This document shows positions 46,965-59,347 of a stretch of 64,000 bases of DNA, piece by piece (position 1 is the first letter of the stretch; every line of letters starts with the position of its first letter). Made by a program: the position numbers and the translations under genes. Below the pieces are notes generated by a model. It was not told the origin of the DNA, searched no databases, and saw only the letters and a program-made list of their open reading frames with translations. The stretch spans positions 868,001 through 932,000 of the forward strand of contig JAQOTA010000065.1 of assembly GCA_029532415.1 (NCBI GenBank), read 5' to 3'. This DNA comes from Marasmius tenuissimus. Lineage: Eukaryota > Basidiomycota > Agaricomycetes > Agaricales > Marasmiaceae.

Positions 46965-49750
46965 ATGAGCCTCCGAGCTCCCAGAAAGGGCGAAAACTAT
47001 GAGCTCAGTGTTGACCTCAACAGCGAATACCGCGATAAGCGCAAGGATGCCATCAAACGAGTCATTGCGTCGATGACCGTCGGCAAAGGTGATTGCATCT
47101 TTCCTAGTCTCTCGAACTCGAGTTCACATATTCCAACTAGATGTCAGCGGTCTCTTCCCAGATGTTCTCAAAAACATGCAAACGGAAGATCTCGAGCAAA
47201 AGAAACTTGTCTATCTCTACCTCATGAACTACGCCAAAACACAACCCGAACTCGTCATCCTCGCTGTCAACACCTTCGTGAAAGATACAGACGATCCAAA
47301 TCCGCTCGTCAGAGCTCTCGCGATACGGACCATGGGTGTCTTGAGGGCGGAGAAGATCATAGATTACCTCTGTGATCCGTTACAAAAATGCTTGAAGGAC
47401 GAAAATCCGTATGTGAGGAAGACGGCGGCGCTGTGTGTCGCGAAGCTGTATGACCTGAAGCCGGAGCTGGTGGTAGACAACGGATTCCTGGAGCAGTTGA
47501 ATGAAATGATTTCGGATAGTAATCCAATGGTGCGTGCCAGTTTTCTTGCCAATTTCATGTATTCACGATCGCTCCGTTACAGGTGGTAGCAAACACGGTC
47601 GCAGCACTAACGGATATCCACATCGCGGCCACCTCACAACCATCCACATCGTCGTCTGATCCTGCCATTTTCAATATCTCTTCGACTATCCTGAACAAGT
47701 TGTTGATAGCCCTCAATGAATGTTCGGAGTGGGGACGTGTCGCGATACTCAACGCCTTGTCGAGATATCAAGCCCGCGATGAGAAGGAGAGCGAGCACAT
47801 CTGTGAACGTGTAGTACCACAATTCCAGCATGTCAACGGGAGTGTCGTTTTGGCTGCCGTGAAGGCTAGTGTTTGACCCCATTTTCGATTCCGTGAACCG
47901 TAGGCTTATCCGGTCGATAGGTTATCATGATCCACTTGCGAGGTGTACACCGTGAAGACCTGGTCAAGCAGCTGGTCCGGAAGATGGCACCGCCCCTTGT
48001 TACTCTCCTTTCGTCGCCTCCAGAAGTACAATGGGTTGCGCTCCGAAACATCAACTTGTTATTGCAAAAGCGGCCAGATGTGTTGCAGAACGAGATGAGG
48101 GTGTTTTTCTGCAAGTATAACGACCCGCTATACGTGAAGGTGGAGAAACTGGACATTATGGTGCGGCTGGCAGGGGACAACAACGTCGATGCACTTCTGA
48201 GTGAACTGAAGGAGTGCGATATTCTTACTTCTATTTCATATACCTACTCACATCACGATCTCCAATCCCAGGTATTCCTCCGAGGTGGATGTCGACTTCG
48301 TTCGAAAGAGCATCAAAGCGATTGGACAAACCGCGGTCAAGATTGACAGTGCCGCTGAACGATGCGTGAACGTGCTACTCGAATTGATAGACACTCGTGT
48401 GAGCTACGTCGTGCAGGAAGCCGTTGTGGTAATGAAGGTATGTGATCTGTTTGCTGCCCTTGACATACTCCCCGACATCAATGTTCCATCTGTCCCTTCA
48501 TCTAGGACATATTCCGCAAATACCCCTCCACTTACGAAGGCATTATCCCCACCTTGTGTGCGAACTTGGATGAATTGGACGAACCCGAGGCCAAAGCCTC
48601 CTTAATATGGATCATCGGCGAATACGCGAGCAAAATCGATAACGCAGATGAGTTGCTGGGAATATTCGTGGATACATTTACGGAAGAGTCGTACCCTGTG
48701 AGCTCTTACCAAGGGATCATCCAAGGTTCATCCGCATGTGGGTGGCGTGCTGACCCGATTATGACTGCATTAGGTCCAGCTTCAAACACTAACGGCCGTT
48801 GTCAAGTTATTTTTGAAGAAGCCGGATTCGTCACAGGGCATTGTACAGAGGGTCCTAAATACAGCCACGAAGGATTGCGATTCTCCGGATGTCCGGGATA
48901 GGGCATATATTTACTGGCGCTTGCTCTCGACCGATCCGGGTGCTGCAAAGGTCGGTTCACGCATTCGAGGCTTCCTCTGTACCTCTCCCTCAGTGTAGTT
49001 CCGGGACTGACACACCATTCATAGGCTGTCGTCTTGGCTTCACGTCCACCCATCACGATTCCTCAAATAGCCGTACCTCCTGCTTTACTTGAAGAGTTAC
49101 TTGGAGAGATATCAAGCCTTGCAAGCGTCTATCACAAACCGCCTGAGACTTTCGTCGGACGTGGAAGAGTCGGTGCCGATTCGCTCCAGCGGAAAGGAAC
49201 AGAGTAGGTCTTCCATTTCCCCCTGACACTTATTTCTGTACTCACTTCATTCCAGTTCGTCTGACGACAGGCTATCGACACAAAAGGCGCTCCAAACGGT
49301 CGCCGCAGGACAGCAATCTGAGAATCTTCTGTACGTGTTTTGTGCCACATGCGTTCGATCGCATTTTGACTGAATGCTTTTGGCCATAGTGACTTTGATG
49401 ATTCTCCAGCTGTGGAAGGACGCCCCTCGGGACTTGCTGCAACAGAAGTTCTGTCACATACCCCTGCCGCAGCTAATCTAATTGCAGGAACTTCAACCAA
49501 TCCTCTGGATGATCTCGTGTCGATCTTTGGAAGCGGACCATCTGCACCGGCGGCTGCGCCTGCCCCAGGAGCTGCTGCTTCACATGATCTGTTTGGCGGT
49601 ATGGATTTCGGGGGTGGAGGCGGGTCTGGGAGCCTTGGCTCTCCTTTGTCTGCTCAACCTACCGCAGGCTCTGCTCCGGCCTCCCAGGTAACATCTCCTG
49701 TGCAATCGCAACCACAGAATGCACAAGACGATCTTTTGGGGTTGTTCTAA
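46965..49750 (+). CDS. APL2: AP-1 clathrin adaptor complex, beta subunit
   Basis: Large subunit of the AP-1 complex sorting cargo between trans-Golgi and endosomes. The ten exons are 46965-47088, 47141-47529, 47583-47864, 47921-48213, 48272-48437, 48506-48697, 48774-48950, 49025-49203, 49256-49330 and 49390-49750; phase closes and gives 745 residues. The trunk is typical beta-adaptin: [76 protein letters not shown]. After residue 590 comes a hinge ([18 protein letters not shown]) with clathrin-box-like motifs, ending DDLLGLF. There is no ear domain, as in other fungal AP-1 betas. Intron 3 (47865-47920) starts GC, with donor AAG/GCTAGT. Confidence 0.92.
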
Positions 49751-50444
49751 GGTGGATCCCTTCATTTGTCGGCTTTTTCCTATCGAATTGTAACTTATGT
49801 TTTTGAATGGAGGTACCTATTATAGAGTCGCGTGTACAAATACAATACATTCCTTGAACGACATCGAGGAGAGGAAATCCTGCGGTTATCCCCGCCTTAA
49901 TTTGACAGTCAGGAGCCGAGCGATTTGGTGGCTAGTCCCAACCATAAGGCGGGTGCTTCAGCGATCGCGACGGGGGCAGAATAAGGTTCATTACATGCCG
50001 ATCTGAGTCTTGGTCAATGCTCGGACAATGGAGGCTGTCGAGCAATTGGTTAAACCACCTGCAACTGCCACATATAAGGAAGATCATATGGTCCCTACCA
50101 GTTTAGTACAAAAGTTCCCAATAAGGTCACCCACGCATGGAAAAATGTATGCTCTTGAGTGATACTGATCTCGGCTCTCGCCTAGATTGAGGGCAAATCC
50201 TCGCAAATCACGTTCAACACGCTCCCAAGCAAGCTCATGTGGATCGCAAATGCGGAAGTAGCGGGTGAAGTAATGCGTCATTACCAGCCCAAAACAACCG
50301 TTCACGTTTGGTGTGAAAGTTTGAAATTCACTCGGGTTTGGCCTCAGGCCCCCAGGTTTCATTTCTACTTCCACTATATAAAGCAAACGAAGCATCCCTT
50401 CAGTCTCATCGATCTCTGGTCACTTCTCTTTCTTTATTTTCTGC
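49751..50444 (+). promoter_or_regulatory. GH30 upstream region with TATA box
   Basis: A TATATAAA box lies at 50375-50382, about 63 bp before the GH30 start codon. No gene is supported between the AP-1 beta stop and this promoter. Confidence 0.5.
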
Positions 50445-51703
50445 ATGAAGTCACTACTCGCTCTTTCTCTTCTCTTCGGGGCCGCACGACCGGTTGTTTC
50501 TCAGCAGATCTGGGATATAGTATGTCATCCTCCTCGCCGCCGTCGTCAGGCTGGTCGCTAACACGCTCGAAACAGTGGCAGACGACTTGGGATCGTCAAC
50601 AATTGTTCAGCTCAGCGAAACCGAGTCAGCCAATCAACTTTGGGCCGCCCAATGCAATCGGTCAGGCCGATATAGTTGTCGATGATACAGCGGTGTTCCA
50701 GGATATACATGGCTTTGGCAGTAGTCTCAGTGAGTTCTATGATTGGATTATAATAGGCTTCATCCTGACTTTTGATTGCCTCTTCGTGCCTTATAGCGGA
50801 TAGTTCTGCACTTCTCATGAACAACCTCAAGGTCGGTCAACAAGTTTCACACGGACATTGTGCTTGAGCTGACCGTTAACTTTGCCAGTCACGAAACAAC
50901 GGAAACTACAGAAATCTGCTCAACTATCTCTTCTCGCCCACAGACGGTGCGAATGCTGCTGGGTTGAATTACATACGTGTCCCTCTGGGCGCGTCAGATT
51001 TCTCTGCCGGTCGTGAGTTTCTCCATGCTCCACATTTGTCATCGTCACTGCTAACGCTTGACTTCCCAAATCCAGCGTACACTTTCGACGATACCAACGG
51101 CGATACGTCTCTCGGGAACTTCAATATCGACCGGGCGCCAGCTTACCTGTTCTCTATCTTGAAGGACATTCAAGCGGTCAATCCTAGTTAGCCTTCTTCA
51201 GTTGAAAAGTCTTCCCACCTTCTCACTCACTCCACTCCGCAGCAATCAAAGTGCACCTCATCCCATGGTCACCGGTCAGTTTACCCCGACGTTCGCATGT
51301 GGTTCCACACTCACAGATACCCTTCTTAGCCCGCTTGGATGAAGAACAGTGGCACGCTGAACGGAGGCTCTCTGAATTCGAACCAAATCCAGAATTGTCT
51401 GTATTGACTCTGTTTTCGCTTGCACCAGACTTGACCTCTAATCTCCTGTCCGTTAGATGCCAATTACCTTTTGAAATGCTTGCAGGGTTTCCAGAGTAAA
51501 GGAATACCTCTCTACGCCATCGGCATTCAGAACGAGCCTCAGAACAACAACCCTACCTATCCGACTACGACCTACACCCCTCAGGTGGAAGCGCAAGTTG
51601 GTCAGGCCCTACGCTCTTTAATGAACAACAACGGCTTCGGGGGTGTGAAGTTGATTGGTATGTACTATTATCTGCCGGCGAACTTTGAACAGAACTGACT
51701 CGG

Positions 51704-51780
<77 letters not shown>

Positions 51781-53139
51781 GCTAGCCTACGACCACAACT
51801 GGGACAACGCTGCAACGTACCCCGTCCAAGTACTCCAACAGGCACCCAATGCTTTCGCCGGCGCGGCTTTCCACTGTTATGGGGTACGCATTCGCGTGAC
51901 TCTCTTGATCGTTGTCTGATTTCGTCCACTGCAGGGGGATTACTCTCAGCAGGATTCATTCAGGAGTAGATTCCCGAACAAGGAGGTATGGTGCATGTCC
52001 GCGTTCTCCATACTCTCACTGACCTGCCGCCCCTATCTTTAGGTTTATTTCACGGGTATGTCGGCGCTTAATTTCCACATCTTTCTAGACCCTGATGATC
52101 GTCCGTAGAGTGCTCTGGTACGATTGGCTCGGATTGGTGGAGTGATATCAAGGTCTGTTACTGCTCGAAAATTGTTTAAAGGCTTTGCTGACAAGTCTCG
52201 ATTCTACAGTGGTACATGGATCACATGTAAGTTTCGCCCGACCCCAAGGAGAGAATCCGGAGAACTGACGCCTGTCATGTCTTGTCGCTGCTAGTTTCAT
52301 CGGTATGCCGATCTCTATTTTCATTCGTGTAGTGATCGATTTTCATATCCTCCCCTTTAGGTTCCGTTGAGCATGGTTCGAGCACGGGTCTCATGTGGAA
52401 TATTGCTTTGGACGGCAACGGCAACCCAAAACTCCCTGGAACGAACAGTTGCGGTGGACCTGGCTGCCGGGGCGTGGTTCAGATTAACAGTGACGGTTCT
52501 TGGAGCGTTAACCAAGAATGTAGGTCTCTAAACTCACTAGCAATGCGGCCGGAGTATCTGACAATCTACAGTCTACGCCATGGCGCATGTTTCTAAGGCA
52601 ACTATTCCCAAGGACGCTGGTGGGCCTTTTGGTCAAAGGATTGGCGTCAGTATTGGTGGCACGCTCAACTTCGGGCTGAGAGTGGGTGCATTCGTTACCC
52701 GCCGCAACAACCCGAGCGACTGGGCGAGGTACTCCTTGGTTGTTGTGAACTGTAAGTCTCTCCAGCCGTCGAAACGCCCCTTGTGCTAACTCCCCTGACT
52801 CCATCAAGGGAACGACGGCGGTAGTAATGGTTGGAACCCTCAACCCGTTCAAACTACCATTGAGTTCAGAGGGATGCAGGCCAGTATAACTTTCCCAGTT
52901 GGTGTCACCACCCTCTGGTGGTTCGGTACGTGGTCCTCACACTGCCTCCCACTTCCTCATTGACCGGAAAAAAACCAGCGCCCAACAACAACCTCAACGT
53001 TGAAGCTGGCAATGGCACCACTCAAGAGCCTCTCCCCATCCACTCCGACGTCCTGGTCCACGAGAAACAGAAACCACTCGGCTGGTTCTCGAAGACCTTC
53101 AAGCGTTTCGAACATCATATTAACCACAGATTCAAGTAG
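50445..53139 (+). CDS. GH30 family glucanase (beta-1,6-glucanase-like)
   Basis: Secreted glycoside hydrolase. Eighteen exons close in phase to 547 residues: 50445-50519, 50576-50729, 50797-50831, 50889-51009, 51076-51186, 51243-51274, 51330-51396, 51457-51657, 51786-51883, 51935-51985, 52043-52055, 52109-52152, 52210-52226, 52295-52302, 52361-52519, 52572-52751, 52809-52925, 52979-53139. The signal peptide starts MKSLLALSLLFGAARPVVS. GFGSSLTDSSA, LNYIRVPLGASDFS and HLIPWSPPAWMKNSG are GH30 hallmarks. The acid/base is Glu225 in IGIQNEP and the nucleophile Glu320 in YFTECSG. The domain ends with VTTLWWFAP. An extra tail rich in Lys and His (WFSKTFKRFEHHINHRFK) follows. Substrate is probably fungal-wall beta-1,6-glucan, by subfamily resemblance only. 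Confidence 0.9.
51706..51777 (+). repeat. (CT)n microsatellite in a GH30 intron
   Basis: About 70 bp of perfect CT dinucleotides fill the 3' part of intron 8 and run up to the acceptor ttctgctag at 51777-51785. On the transcript it is a very long polypyrimidine tract. Confidence 0.9.
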
Positions 53140-54097
53140 GCTACTCATGGAAGTATAACATCTTACGCATCCCTATTTCGTATCTAATATCTATCACATC
53201 CACACGACCTCCATAATCGGGTTCATGTTGTTCCATCGCTATCCCCTCCCCCCTGTTTCCATCTCTTGGATTGTTTACGAACCGGGCATGAGTTTACGAC
53301 CTTTTGACGAAACTGGCTCCGTGCATTGTTATGTAGCTATACCCACACGTCTTGTTTTACGGTACATACCTTATCGATGTATATACGACCAGATCCGGAT
53401 ATATAGAACCGGACGATGATGAAGTCAATTCACTACAGAAGAACTAGCTGGAATGACCCCTTGATGACCTCAACATGGGTTTGAGTGCCCATCAACACCT
53501 TACTCTAGTGAATGTCAGTGGAAGTCCGAACTCACGAGATCCGCGGTCTCTGGAATGCATCAGATAGTTTCATGAACCATGGGATGTACCCATTTTCCCA
53601 TCCAGGTAGGGGGTATCAGAGAGCGACCATTAAGGGTAGTTGGCCAGTTGTGGCAGCGTAATGAATGAACATCAGCCTCGAGGCACTCCCGTGTGCACGC
53701 GCCGAAGACAAGTACTGTAGCCGTCACTGCGTAAGTAGTTGCTAAGTACCCACAGGGGATGCAATGGTGTAAACAGGATCTGGATCATCTGGTTGCTACG
53801 AAATGGCGGAGTTCTGGACCTGTATAGTGATACAGGCACATTACACCTCTTCACACCTGGTGTAAGTATGTCATATGAGTTCACTTGGCTAGGTGGTACT
53901 CATGGCGGGCGGAGAGAACCCCGGCCTGGAGGGGGACCGTTGCAGAATCTTCGGTCGAGATCGTCAAGTACGAATCTGCGGCCGGAGGATTTGAACACCC
54001 CGGTACAGCCATTGACTAGTGTATAGTATACATTAGGGTACTCGATACTCGTCCGTGGCTATCGAATGTGTCCATTGTCCACCCAATCAATAAGTTA
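53140..54097. other. no gene seen
   Basis: Intergenic region between the convergent GH30 gene and the single-pass membrane protein gene. A 95-codon plus-strand frame (53739-54026) shows no family features and I do not call it. Confidence 0.4.
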
Positions 54098-55816
54098 CTA
54101 CAAAGCGCGCCCCACGGTATGTCCACTCTGCCTACGCTCCTCATCGTCAAAGTCCAAAAAACTCGTACCGGAATGAACAGTCATCGGTAGACTTCCCACC
54201 GACGGACGCTGTCGATCATATCGCGAGGTCGGGCTTGCCACAAACGATGGAGGCGTCGGGAACTCGTCCAACGGACTGGTGAGCGGCGGTGACTCTCCTC
54301 CTCCCCCTCCTTCTCTGAGTGCGTGTTGGAGCCTCGGAAACTCATTGAACTTTGAAGCCGCGATACTATGATGAGAATTCCTTCCATGTCGATGATAAAA
54401 CTCGGGTTGAGGGACCGCGCGACAGGCAGAAGCGACCGACCCAGTTCGAGTCAAAGGCGCGTCACAGTTGATGCCAGCCTTTTTGGAACCGTTGACTTCC
54501 TCGTCGATAGAACGCCAGAATGCTTCCATTCGACCAGGAGAGTTGGGGTAACCCTGCATGGTTGTGTGGTGGACAACAGCTGGATAGCTTTGGTACATTG
54601 CTTGGGAAGGCAGGAGAATCGAGGGTGGTTGACGGGTCATGGGAGGTCTGGACGGTGGAGTTGAGGCACCGTAGCCGTGTCCTGGTCGCTGACCATGAGG
54701 CTCGAGCGGAATCTCGATGTACGTTTGGCTCGGGCTTTCATGTTTCGTCTTCGCTGGTAAATTTGGAGCATCAGTCGTGGGCAATCTGCCGAGGCAGACA
54801 AGTGAGGGGGACCTACCCAGTAGAATGCGAATGCGCTGATCAGCATCATGCTCCCAACAAAGACGGACGCGATGATTCCAATGATTTCGACACCCCGAGA
54901 GTGTGATACCGCACCATTTGCCTCTGCTGCGATCGTAGTACTACTGCTGGATGCTGTCGACGACGTTGAGGATGGGGTTACCTGCGAGAATCGAGTTCAA
55001 AACACATGTTGGGGCACCAACGCTCACATTCCGGACGACGTACCGAATATACGGGAGTTGAGTGTACCATAGAGGAAGTCAGGGAGCGAGAGGAAGAAGG
55101 GAGAGAGGAAGAGGAAGTTCGCAGGGTGGTTGTAGTTGGACGTAAAACTGGGGGCCGGCTCGCTGGGAAATTGATTATGTTTGAGATGTCATCTCAACGG
55201 AATAGTAAGGGCCAGACTCACAGGTCGTAACTGGTTCATTGTCTTCATTACCTGTGGACGTAGCCGAAGTAGTAGAGGGGGCGGTGACAGGCCGAGTCTC
55301 GATAGAATTAGTAGGAATTCCGGTCGGTGAAGCAGGGATTTCAACAGTCGCATACTGCGAGAATATAGCTGTGGGAGTGAACCTCGGAAGTCGAGCCCTA
55401 TACTTCAATTTGAGGGCTTCTCGCCGTTGAGCACCTGCGATGTTACCGGCCATGAAAGATCCTGCTTTCAAGTGGAGGTAATGACCAAAGGAATGTGAGC
55501 GGCAAGATAGCCTTGTGAAGGACGGGCAGAGGAAGGGAGAAGAGATGAGGACAGAACAGGGAATCTTGCGACATTTGACCAGTTGCTGGAACCATATTTG
55601 TCACTTGTCGCCAGCCCAACGTTGACAGTAATAGTCGCGAGAGGGGATCGATAAATTTCAACGGTGATCGAAGGGAATAATGACACCCCGATCGCGGCCT
55701 TCAGGTACAGAGCTACATATCCGAGCACAGAGCGTACGCGGCGGTGGAAGTCGTTACTATCTAGAAGACTCAGCCACCACCACGATGAGGAAGAGAACTG
55801 TGCACTCGGCTCGCAT
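54098..55816 (-). CDS. single-pass membrane protein, signal peptide and Ser/Thr stalk
   Basis: Parts seen on the minus strand: a start at 55816 with signal-peptide-like MRAECTVLFLIVVVAESS, then LKAAIGVSLFPSITVEIY and ATITVNVGLATSDKYGSSNW. A Thr/Ser/Pro-rich stretch follows (ETRPVTAPSTTSATSTG). The membrane span is RGVEIIGIIASVFVGSMMLI with SAFAFYWV (about 54835-54900). The cytoplasmic tail (54770-54098) is Pro/Ser-rich and begins near AKTKHESPSQTYIEIPLEP. It includes a Gly run and ends DEERRQSGHTVGRAL. This layout resembles fungal cell-surface sensor proteins (Mid2/Wsc-like), but no WSC domain is visible. Exon borders around 54770-54830 and in the first 200 bp are uncertain. Confidence 0.5.
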
Positions 55817-56510
55817 GCGCGAGTTGGGATCGTCATGTAATAAGTACGGTAGCACACCTGATCGTCTTCAAGGGCCCGTTGCCCATGGCTCGGTCCTGGA
55901 GACCGTAACGAGTATGAGACAGGAGGTAATTTGCCGCAGTCTGGCCACCCTTGCGCCGAAGTTTGCGAAAAAAAAAGCCAAAGCAGAAGTACCGAGAACT
56001 TCGACGCGATTGCGTTTCAACACGCGCTTTGCCGACACCCATGAGCCTCATCGGGAAGGATTATCATGGACTAGATTCTGCAGACTGTGGGTCCTATGTA
56101 GTCTGCGGTTCCTTGAAACATAAGACTGAAGCTCGCGAGGGGCTGAGAGTGTAAAACGGTTCCTGGATGTGATCTGAAGCACTTCATCACATTTGGTTTG
56201 GCTGAGTAACGACGCACAGAGGTTCGGAGGAATTGGAGATGCAGGTTTTCAAGTTCCTGTAATGGCATTCCGCCAGATTTTGCCATGTTCGGGCTTCTAT
56301 TTATGCACTGTCGATTGTGAACGACCCGAGATTCCTCCATTCCTTGAGTAGAATTTTGTAGGGTTCAGAATTCAGAATTACTGGCACAGAGGAGAGGGTC
56401 GTCGACGTCGCGGTCGTGGTCAAGGTCAAGGTCTTCGTAATAGTATTTACAGATTCAATTGAATTGCACATGTTTCTTCACACCGTGACCCTCTCTTCAG
56501 ACCATCCATC
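55817..56510. other. divergent intergenic region, no gene seen
   Basis: About 700 bp between the membrane protein gene (minus) and COA1 (plus). A ggtcgtggtcaaggtcaaggtc simple-sequence stretch lies near 56410. No gene is supported. Confidence 0.4.
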
Positions 56511-57357
56511 ATGTCCGCGGCGGCAGTAACTTCGCGATATCTCTTCCGACCGCTCACAGGACCCTTTCGTCTACAACTGCGAACAATCAAGACAAGTCTA
56601 CCATGCCCAGCACAACAACCTCCTAAGCCAGCTGAAGAACCCTCAACGACGCTCTACGCCGGGACTTCAAAACCTCGCCCGTATTCTGCCTATCACCCGA
56701 CTCCGAGACCTAAACGAGAACTACCTAGGCTTCCTGTGGGTAGACTTTCGACTCGTCATTTATGAGCGTCTTGAAATACTAACGTCGGGTACCAACAGAG
56801 ACGATGGCCGTTCGTCGTGGCTTTTGGACTGGTCGGAGTAGCCGGATGGGGAGTGTTCATGACTATAGTCACCAACCAGGAGAAGATCACTAGTTCGGTG
56901 TTTAAGCAAGTTATGCGGACTGTGAGGAGTGACCCGGGAGTCAGAGAGGTGCTGGGGGAGGCTATACGGCCGCAAGCCGAGTGGTGGTTGAATGGGGATC
57001 CTGATATTCAAGGACAAGTGCGTATTAAATCTCGTAGCGCGATAAAGCGTATTGACTTGTTTCGTTGCAGATCAGTACAATGCAAGGAAATGTAGACATG
57101 AGTTTCAGGATCAAGGGCTCGAAAGGTGCGTTGGTGCGTCACTGGGTACAAGGAAGAGATACTGACATAGATTCCAGGCTCCGGAACGCTCTACTTTACA
57201 AGTATTAGAAGAGAAAAAGGTGTTCCTTTCACCATATGTACGTTGTCGCACCCTCTTCATGGCCGTCCGTCGTTGATTAGCTCTCTGTCCAGTGCGTTTC
57301 AAAGTCATAGCGGACGACGGGACTGTCATAAATATCGAATCTGCGCCCCGAGACTAA
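56511..57357 (+). CDS. COA1: cytochrome c oxidase assembly factor Coa1
   Basis: Mitochondrial inner-membrane protein that helps mature Cox1 in complex IV assembly. The five exons are 56511-56735, 56799-57017, 57071-57125, 57178-57237 and 57293-57357; phase closes and gives 207 residues. The N-terminus (SAAAVTSRYLFRPLTGPFR) is Arg-rich and amphipathic, as expected for mitochondrial import. A membrane span WPFVVAFGLVGVAGWGVFM follows near residue 78. The DUF1783/COA1 core has SSVFKQVMRTVRSDPGVREV, LGEAIRP, ISTMQGNVDMSFRIKGSKG and GTLYFTSIRREKG. The family is short and fast-evolving, but the core motifs fit well. Confidence 0.8.
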
Positions 57358-57663
57358 TTTCGCCTACATGAGAAATCACACTATTCTTGGACTACACCTG
57401 GACATGTCTACACATACTACGTGAGTGATTCTTTCCCCAAATAACGCGTCTCGTTCGGATTCTAACGTGTTTTAGATAGGTAAACCAAGTATAATTCTCT
57501 CTAATCAAACGTTGTAATGCAAAAACCACCCATTTATCCCGTGAACGAAGTGTTGAGACTAATAAGATTGAGGTATGTGTATATGTTGAATATCTAAGTA
57601 CCATCTACTTTTGGCGTGTAAGGCGTCGTAAATTTATATCGTGGGTCATTATAGGATGTGAAG

Positions 57664-58623
57664 TCAGATCACTCCTTTTTCGTTGCGGCGCGTCTTGAGT
57701 AGATCATGTCGGTGAATGGACTGCGAACAGGAGAGGTTGGAATCGACAACGAGAGCTCGAACAAGGAACAGGAACACTTGCCCTTCGTAGCGGAGCGCGA
57801 TCATGTAGACAATGTACACGTACAAAGCCACGATAAGGCCTGCAGGACGTTGAACCCTGAGGTAAATTGGTTAGAAAAGACGCTGAGAGAGAAACCAGGA
57901 GATACGTACAAGAAAGCACCACCAATGAAGGACATCGTGCTTCCGACATACATTGGGTCTCGGAGGACGTTGAAGGGGAATCTAAGGCGAGGAGTCAGTC
58001 GTTTGGAAAGGGAAAACAAACGGGATAGCTCGACGCACCCTTCAACACGGTGGTCCATCAGGATCCCAAAGTAGTCACCCAAGAAAGTGCCCGTGATTCC
58101 CAATGCCCAAGTCGAAGTGATCACGAAGAGTTGTCCGAGACCAATGAGCGTGTAGGGAACGAAGGTGGCGTACGGCTCTGATAACATATGGGCTTTAGGT
58201 TGCTCCATGAGGGCGCGACGGTACCTATGACATCAAGAATCAGAGGAAAATAGTCTCAAATTATCTAACGCGACGTACAAAGAATCCCTCAAAAGCCCGA
58301 AGGAGAAAATCATCAGAGCGAGGAAGTAACACCCATATCGCGCATTTCCTCCGAATATACGCGTAATAGTCTTGTTTCTGTATTCTGGAGAGTGAGAAGA
58401 AATATTAGACTCAGTTCCCCGAGAAGAGAAATGTCGGGATGAAGATGAATGGGAGAAGTTCTTCCCGCGTCCGTGTGATTATGAATTCAGGACTGTGCGT
58501 ACCATTTCGTGCAACAATGTTCCAAGCAAGGGGGTTGAACGTGATGGCACCCAAGGCAATCCATAAGGACGGTTTGGAGGTGTCGACTGCAGTTTTCCAG
58601 TCAATCGTGAGCAGGTTGGACAT
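57664..58623 (-). CDS. OPI3: phospholipid methyltransferase, Opi3-like
   Basis: Performs the last two methylations from phosphatidyl-monomethylethanolamine to phosphatidylcholine in the ER. The five exons are 58623-58503, 58384-58279, 58224-58039, 57981-57910 and 57856-57664; phase closes and gives 225 residues. Hydrophobic segments include SLWIALGAITFNPLAWN, RYGCYFLALMIFSFGLL and VPYTLIGLGQLFVITSTWA. The signature GFPFNVLRDPMYVGSTMSFI, then QRPAGLIVALYVYIVYMIA and the LRYEG that follows, are typical of the family. The usual RxxPxxxRHPxxxG-type SAM/acceptor region is the FPFNV..PMYVGS segment here. The start at 58623 was chosen over an in-frame ATG at 58815 because family members begin close to this point. 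Confidence 0.85.
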
Positions 58624-59347
58624 GGTGGGGGAGGGGCAAGTCGGAACACGTAAGCGGTTCTGGTGAGAGGCTCGTGATTTTGTCTGCCGCTCAACTGCCG
58701 CCACAACACAGCTCTCACTTTCTCGCGTACGCATTTCTGCATGGTTTCCGACCCTCCTCCACTCAGCGTCTTCTATCACTCGTCTCGGTAAGGAGACCCT
58801 CAGGCTGAAATTCAACGGAATCTGCTCTTCAGTACCGATAACTTGTTATCCAACATGTACAGTGGGAGGGTACAAAGCGTACGCGAACACTGCGACACTT
58901 CACCCTTGCGATTTTGTACCGATTTTGTATACCGTTTGATCATCTCTCTCTACCATCTTGTCTTCTACTCTAGTCCAAGTAAACGGTTCTCCTAGCGAGT
59001 CTCGCCCATTTAGAACCACAAATCGCCTGGATTGTTCTCCGCAGCCGTTTGGGAATGTTTTTGGACACTTCCCGTCTCGTTTTGGCCTAGTTGGTCACTC
59101 ACGGTGCGTGCCACCGGGATTGCGCAACACTGGCGGCAGAGTGGCTGGGGCAGATTCTCAACATCGGTCTCAATCGGTCCACATATCTCAGCGGTAGCGC
59201 TGTGCCGCAGCGATGACGAGCGCTATTCTATATCATGTGAAAAGATGGTAAGTCGTTGACTCGGTGTCTATCAACTGCGGAGCTTATTCTATTTTGTATT
59301 AAAGGCCGTCCTCTCTAGATTTCGATGCTTTACTTTGAACCATCACG
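58624..59347. promoter_or_regulatory. divergent promoter region, OPI3 / DUF7330-like gene
   Basis: Interval of 724 bp between divergent starts. No clear TATA box. A matching tcaaaccatcacg block precedes the start codons at 59348 and 61968, so part of the promoter was duplicated with the gene. Confidence 0.4.

Noticed and set aside
51618..51959. Minus-strand frame with an Arg-Glu dipeptide run
   Set aside because: It is produced by the (CT)n microsatellite in an intron.
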